DNA of 64,000 bases, from the NCBI GenBank assembly GCA_963556495.2, contig OY747712.1, forward strand, positions 9,804,081-9,868,080, read 5' to 3'. The position numbers were made by a program, and so were the translations under genes. The notes below the pieces were generated by a model. The model was not told the origin of the DNA and did no database searches. It worked only from the letters and a program-made list of their open reading frames with translations. The stretch is from Valencia hispanica. Lineage: Eukaryota; Chordata; Actinopteri; Cyprinodontiformes; Valenciidae. How positions within the stretch are numbered: position 1 is the first letter of the stretch; each line of letters begins with the position of its first letter. Shown in pieces: positions 60,985 through 64,000 of this stretch.

Positions 60985-62443
60985 TCAATTCAATTCAAAA
61001 ATACTTTATTGATCCCAGAGGGAAATTAAGTGTTGGTATAGCTCATATAATATATTTTTTAAGGAGTTGTTGTAGATAATGATGGCTGTGGACAGGAAGG
61101 ATTTCCTGTAGCGGTCTGTATTGCAGCGAAACTGAAGAAGCCTCCGACTGAAGACGCTCTGGTGTTGTATGACTGTCTCATGAAGAGGATGCTCAGGGTT
61201 GTCCATAATTTTTTTGATTTTATGAAGAATCCTTCTTTGCATCATCATCTCCAGATGTTCCACAGTTGTCCCCAGAACCGTCTTTATCTGGTTGTTTAGC
61301 CTTTTTAAATCCCTGGCTCTGATGCTGCTACCCCAACAGATGACGGCTGAAGAGATTTCACTCTCCACAACAGACTTGTAGAAGATCTCCAGCATCTTGC
61401 TGCAAATCTTGAAGGACCTAAGTTTCCTCAAGAAGTACAGTCTGCTCTGTCCCTGCTTGTAGACGGCTTCACTGTTGCGCCTCCAGTCCAGTCTGTTGTC
61501 AAGGTGAACTCCGAGGTATTTATACTCCTCAACCACCTCCATTTCTTCTCCCATGATGGAAACAGTGTTTGACTTATCCCTGTTTCTTCTGAAATCTACA
61601 ATCATCTCCTTTGTTTTGTTCACATTCAAGGTAAGATGATTGTTTCCACACCATGTCACAAAGCGGTCCACCAGCTCTCTGTATTCAGCTTCTTGTCCAT
61701 CTCTGATACACCCGACAATTGCAGAGTCATCTGAGTATTTCTGCAGATGACAGGTCTCTGATTTGTACTGGAAGTCTGAGGTGTACAGAGTAAAAAGGAA
61801 TGGTGAGAGTACGGTCCCCTGTGGTGCTCCTGTGCTGCTGACCACCTGGTTTGACACACAATTCTTCAGTCTCACAAATTGTGGTCTGTTGGTCAGGTAG
61901 TCATTGATCCAGGCGATTGTTGAGGGCTCCACCTGTGTCTTCAGGGGTTTCTGACGAAGCAAATCAGGCTGAATTGTGTTAAATGCACTGGAGAAATCAA
62001 AGAACATGATCCTCACAGTGCTGCCTGCTTCGTCCAGATGACAGTGGGTTGGTTGAAGCAGGTAGATGATGGCATCTTCAACTCCAACTCCACAGCGATA
62101 AGCAAACTGCAGTGGGTCCTGATACGTTCTTGTTTGCTTACTCAGGGGTGCCAACAGGAGTCTCTCCAGGACCTTCATGATGTGGGATGTCAGGGCAACA
62201 GGTCTATAGTCATTGATGACTGATGGGTGAGTTCTTTTGGGCACTGGAACAAGGCAGGATGTCTTCCACAACACTTGGAACCTTCTCCTGAGTCAGGCTA
62301 AGGTTGAAGAGGTGCTGCAGAATCCCACAGAGCTGCTATGCACAGGCCTTCAGGACTCTGGGGCTGACACCATCTGGACCTGCAGCCTTGTTCTGGTTCA
62401 GTTTCTCCAGCTGCCTCTTCACCTGACTTTTGGAGACAGACAA
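60985..62443 (-). mobile_element. CR1/Rex1-like LINE, 5'-truncated
   Basis: The 3' end has TTCAATTCAATTC repeats and TTTATTGATCCCAGAGGGAA. The minus strand codes for most of a reverse transcriptase. The reading upstream of 62274 (LNQNKAAGPDGVSPRVLKAC, then a stop and a frame change) shows the copy is dead. Fragments of the same family are at 16562-16875, 19255-19490 and 55594-55830. Confidence 0.9.
61006..62274 (-). CDS. LINE reverse transcriptase, partial
   Basis: 422 codons. VINDYRPVALTSHIMKVLER leads to motif A, FFDFSSAFNTIQ, motif B, GAPQGTVLSPFLF, and motif C, YSDDSAIV. The thumb region (NHLTLNVNKTKEMIVDF) and the tail (RRILHKIKK, FSRRLLQFRCNTDRYRKS) follow. The endonuclease and RT start are missing, and an upstream stop separates this frame from KAAGPDG. 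So it is a relic that happens to keep a long frame. Exact clade not certain (CR1/Rex1 or L2). Confidence 0.85.
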   Translation of the reverse strand: MLWKTSCLVPVPKRTHPSVINDYRPVALTSHIMKVLERLLLAPLSKQTRTYQDPLQFAYRCGVGVEDAIIYLLQPTHCHLDEAGSTVRIMFFDFSSAFNTIQPDLLRQKPLKTQVEPSTIAWINDYLTNRPQFVRLKNCVSNQVVSSTGAPQGTVLSPFLFTLYTSDFQYKSETCHLQKYSDDSAIVGCIRDGQEAEYRELVDRFVTWCGNNHLTLNVNKTKEMIVDFRRNRDKSNTVSIMGEEMEVVEEYKYLGVHLDNRLDWRRNSEAVYKQGQSRLYFLRKLRSFKICSKMLEIFYKSVVESEISSAVICWGSSIRARDLKRLNNQIKTVLGTTVEHLEMMMQRRILHKIKKIMDNPEHPLHETVIQHQSVFSRRLLQFRCNTDRYRKSFLSTAIIIYNNSLKNILYELYQHLISLWDQ

Positions 62444-62811
62444 GTGGGAGGGGGAGGCAAAGATTACAAACATTATCTCATGCTTTTCTAATAATGATGC
62501 AGCCCCTTGTTCATTCTCCCCCTTTTTTAATTTTATTTCTCCACGTAAAGAAACAATTTGTATCTATATACTTAAGAGTTTCATTTCAGTTTATTATTTA
62601 TGGGTAGCTGAGATTTTTTTTCCTTTTTTTCTCCGATGAATTATTGAGGCAAGTAAAGAACTGAAATTTGAAAATAGTTTTCTGAAAGGCTTGGTGTACA
62701 TTTTGGTTGCTCTTTGGACCAGCTGACATTTAATGATTATGATCAATTATTAGATTCAAATAAAAAAATACTTTATTTATCCAAAAGGGGAAATTAAATG
62801 TTGCATCTCAT

Positions 62812-62921
62812 TAGGACTGGGCGATATTGCCTCAAATCTATATTCCGATTTAATCTAAACCCTGTTCGATAACTATATCAATTGCGATATAATGTTTTCT
62901 TTATATATCTCACTTTTCAGA
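62812..62921 (+). repeat. Repeat family B copy 4, interrupted by Tc1
   Basis: AGGACTGGGCGATATTGCCT then CAAATCTATATTCCGATTTA, running to CTTTTCAGATA, where the Tc1 element enters. The matching point in copy 1 is the CCAGATAC octamer. Confidence 0.7.
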
Positions 62922-62923
62922 TA

Positions 62924-64000
62924 CACTACCGTTCAAAAGTTTGGGGTCACCCAAACAATTTTGTGTTTTCCATGAAAAGTCACACTTATTCACCACCATA
63001 CGTTGTGAAATGAATAGAAAATAGAGTCAAGACATTGACAAGGTTAGAAATAATGATTTGTATTTGAAATAAGATTTTTTTTACATCAAACTTTGCTTTC
63101 GTCAAAGAATCCTCCATTTGCAGCAATTACAGCATTGCAGACCTTTGGCATTCTAGCTGTTAATTTGTTGAGGTAATCTGGAGAAATTGCACCCCACGCT
63201 TCAAGAAGCAGCTCCCACAATTTGGATTGGTTGGATGGGCACTTCTTGCGTACCATACGGTCAAGCTGCTCCCACAACAGCTCAATGGGGTTCAAATCTG
63301 GTGACTGCGCTGGCCACTCCATTACCGATAGAATACCAGCTGCCTGCTTCTTCTCTAAATAGTTCTTGCACAATTTGGAGGTGTGTTTTGGGTCATTGTC
63401 CTGTTGTAGGATGAAATTGGCTCCAATCAAGCGCTGTCCACTGGGTATGGCATGGCGTTGCAAAATGGAGTGATAGCCTTCCTTATTCAGAATCCCTTTT
63501 ACCCTGTACAAATCTCCCACCTTACCAGCACCAAAGCAACCCCAGACCATCACATTACCTCCACCATGCTTAACAGATGGCGTCAGGCCTTCTTCCAGCA
63601 TCTTTTCAGTTGTTCTGCGTCTCACAAACGTTCTTCTTTGTGATCCAAACACCTCAAACTTGGATTCATCCGTCCACAACACTTTTTTCCAGTCTTCCTC
63701 TGTCCAATGTCTGTGTTCTTTTGCCCATCTTAATCTTTTTCTTTTATTGGCCAGTCTCAGATATGGCTTTTTCTTTGCCACTCTGCCCTGAAGCCCAGAA
63801 TCCCGCAGCCGCCTCTTCACTGTAGATGTTGACACTGGTGTTTTGCGGGTACTATTTAATGAAGATGCCAGTTGGGGACCTGTGAGGCGTCTGTTTCTCA
63901 AACTAGAGACTCTAATGTACTTATCATCTTGCTCAGTTGTGCAACGCGGCCTCCCACTTCTTTTTCTACTCTGGTTAGAGCCTGTTTGTGCTGTCCTCTG
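62924..64000 (-). mobile_element. Tc1/mariner element, 3' part, cut by window edge
   Basis: The end CACTACCGTTCAAAAGTTTG at 62924 follows the target TA (62922-62923). About 160 bp of terminal sequence leads to the transposase stop. A different family from the Tc1 at the left edge. Confidence 0.93.
63086..64000 (-). CDS. Tc1-like transposase, C-terminal 304 codons
   Basis: The frame is open from the window edge (QRTAQTGSNQSRKRSGRPRC) to a stop at 63086. It shows the GRPR hinge and the second helix-turn-helix (STSTVKRRLRDSGLQG). The DDE catalytic set is complete: VLWTDESKFEVFG (first Asp), LQQDNDPKHTS (second Asp) and SPDLNPIELLWEQL (Glu). No stop or shift in this part, so the copy may be young. 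The start codon lies outside the window; a TTG near 63901 is not the start. Confidence 0.92.
   Translation of the reverse strand, partial: QRTAQTGSNQSRKRSGRPRCTTEQDDKYIRVSSLRNRRLTGPQLASSLNSTRKTPVSTSTVKRRLRDSGLQGRVAKKKPYLRLANKRKRLRWAKEHRHWTEEDWKKVLWTDESKFEVFGSQRRTFVRRRTTEKMLEEGLTPSVKHGGGNVMVWGCFGAGKVGDLYRVKGILNKEGYHSILQRHAIPSGQRLIGANFILQQDNDPKHTSKLCKNYLEKKQAAGILSVMEWPAQSPDLNPIELLWEQLDRMVRKKCPSNQSKLWELLLEAWGAISPDYLNKLTARMPKVCNAVIAANGGFFDESKV

Overview
This is genomic DNA from a teleost fish. It has long introns, GT/AG splice junctions and many fish-type repeats (Tc1/mariner, hAT, PIF/Harbinger and Kolobok-like elements, L1/Tx1 and CR1/L2-like LINEs). It also holds integrin beta-1 and an enhancer-of-polycomb gene on the same strand, the arrangement known from human 10p11 (ITGB1 near EPC1). 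Nothing in it looks prokaryotic, and I saw no CRISPR array or operon.

Gene 1 is itgb1 (+ strand). All 15 coding exons can be placed from 20667 to 46232. Their phases join without a break into a 794-residue protein; the human protein has 798. The chain runs signal peptide, PSI, hybrid, beta-I with an intact MIDAS (D145, S147, S149), four I-EGF modules, beta-tail, one membrane helix and a tail with NPIY and NPKY. A likely 3' UTR ends after an AATAAA at 47055-47060. A candidate non-coding first exon and promoter lie at about 2177-2599, which would give an 18 kb first intron.

Gene 2 begins near the right end. Coding exon 1 of epc1 (or its paralogue epc2) is at 58398-58550 in a CpG-rich promoter, and the rest lies beyond the window. 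Between the two genes are two orphan signals: a CpG-rich promoter-like block with a splice donor (49558-50135) and an open 95-nt exon-like segment (56705-56799). I could not assign either to a known gene.

Much of the remaining DNA is mobile elements, often nested. The clearest cases are a Harbinger element with a MADF fragment inside a hAT-like element inside an older repeat (10715-12302, with an empty site preserved in a second copy near 51242); a hAT-like element with a perfect 8-bp target duplication holding a LINE fragment (28970-30743); a hAT-like element splitting a LINE (38421-39318); a TTAA-flanked element with a THAP-domain ORF (52958-53937); and a 1.75 kb minisatellite in itgb1 intron 14 whose long ORFs are artefacts. 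Tc1 transposase frames run off both window edges. Taken together, this is an ordinary vertebrate adhesion-receptor locus reshaped by transposons, not a new enzymatic system.
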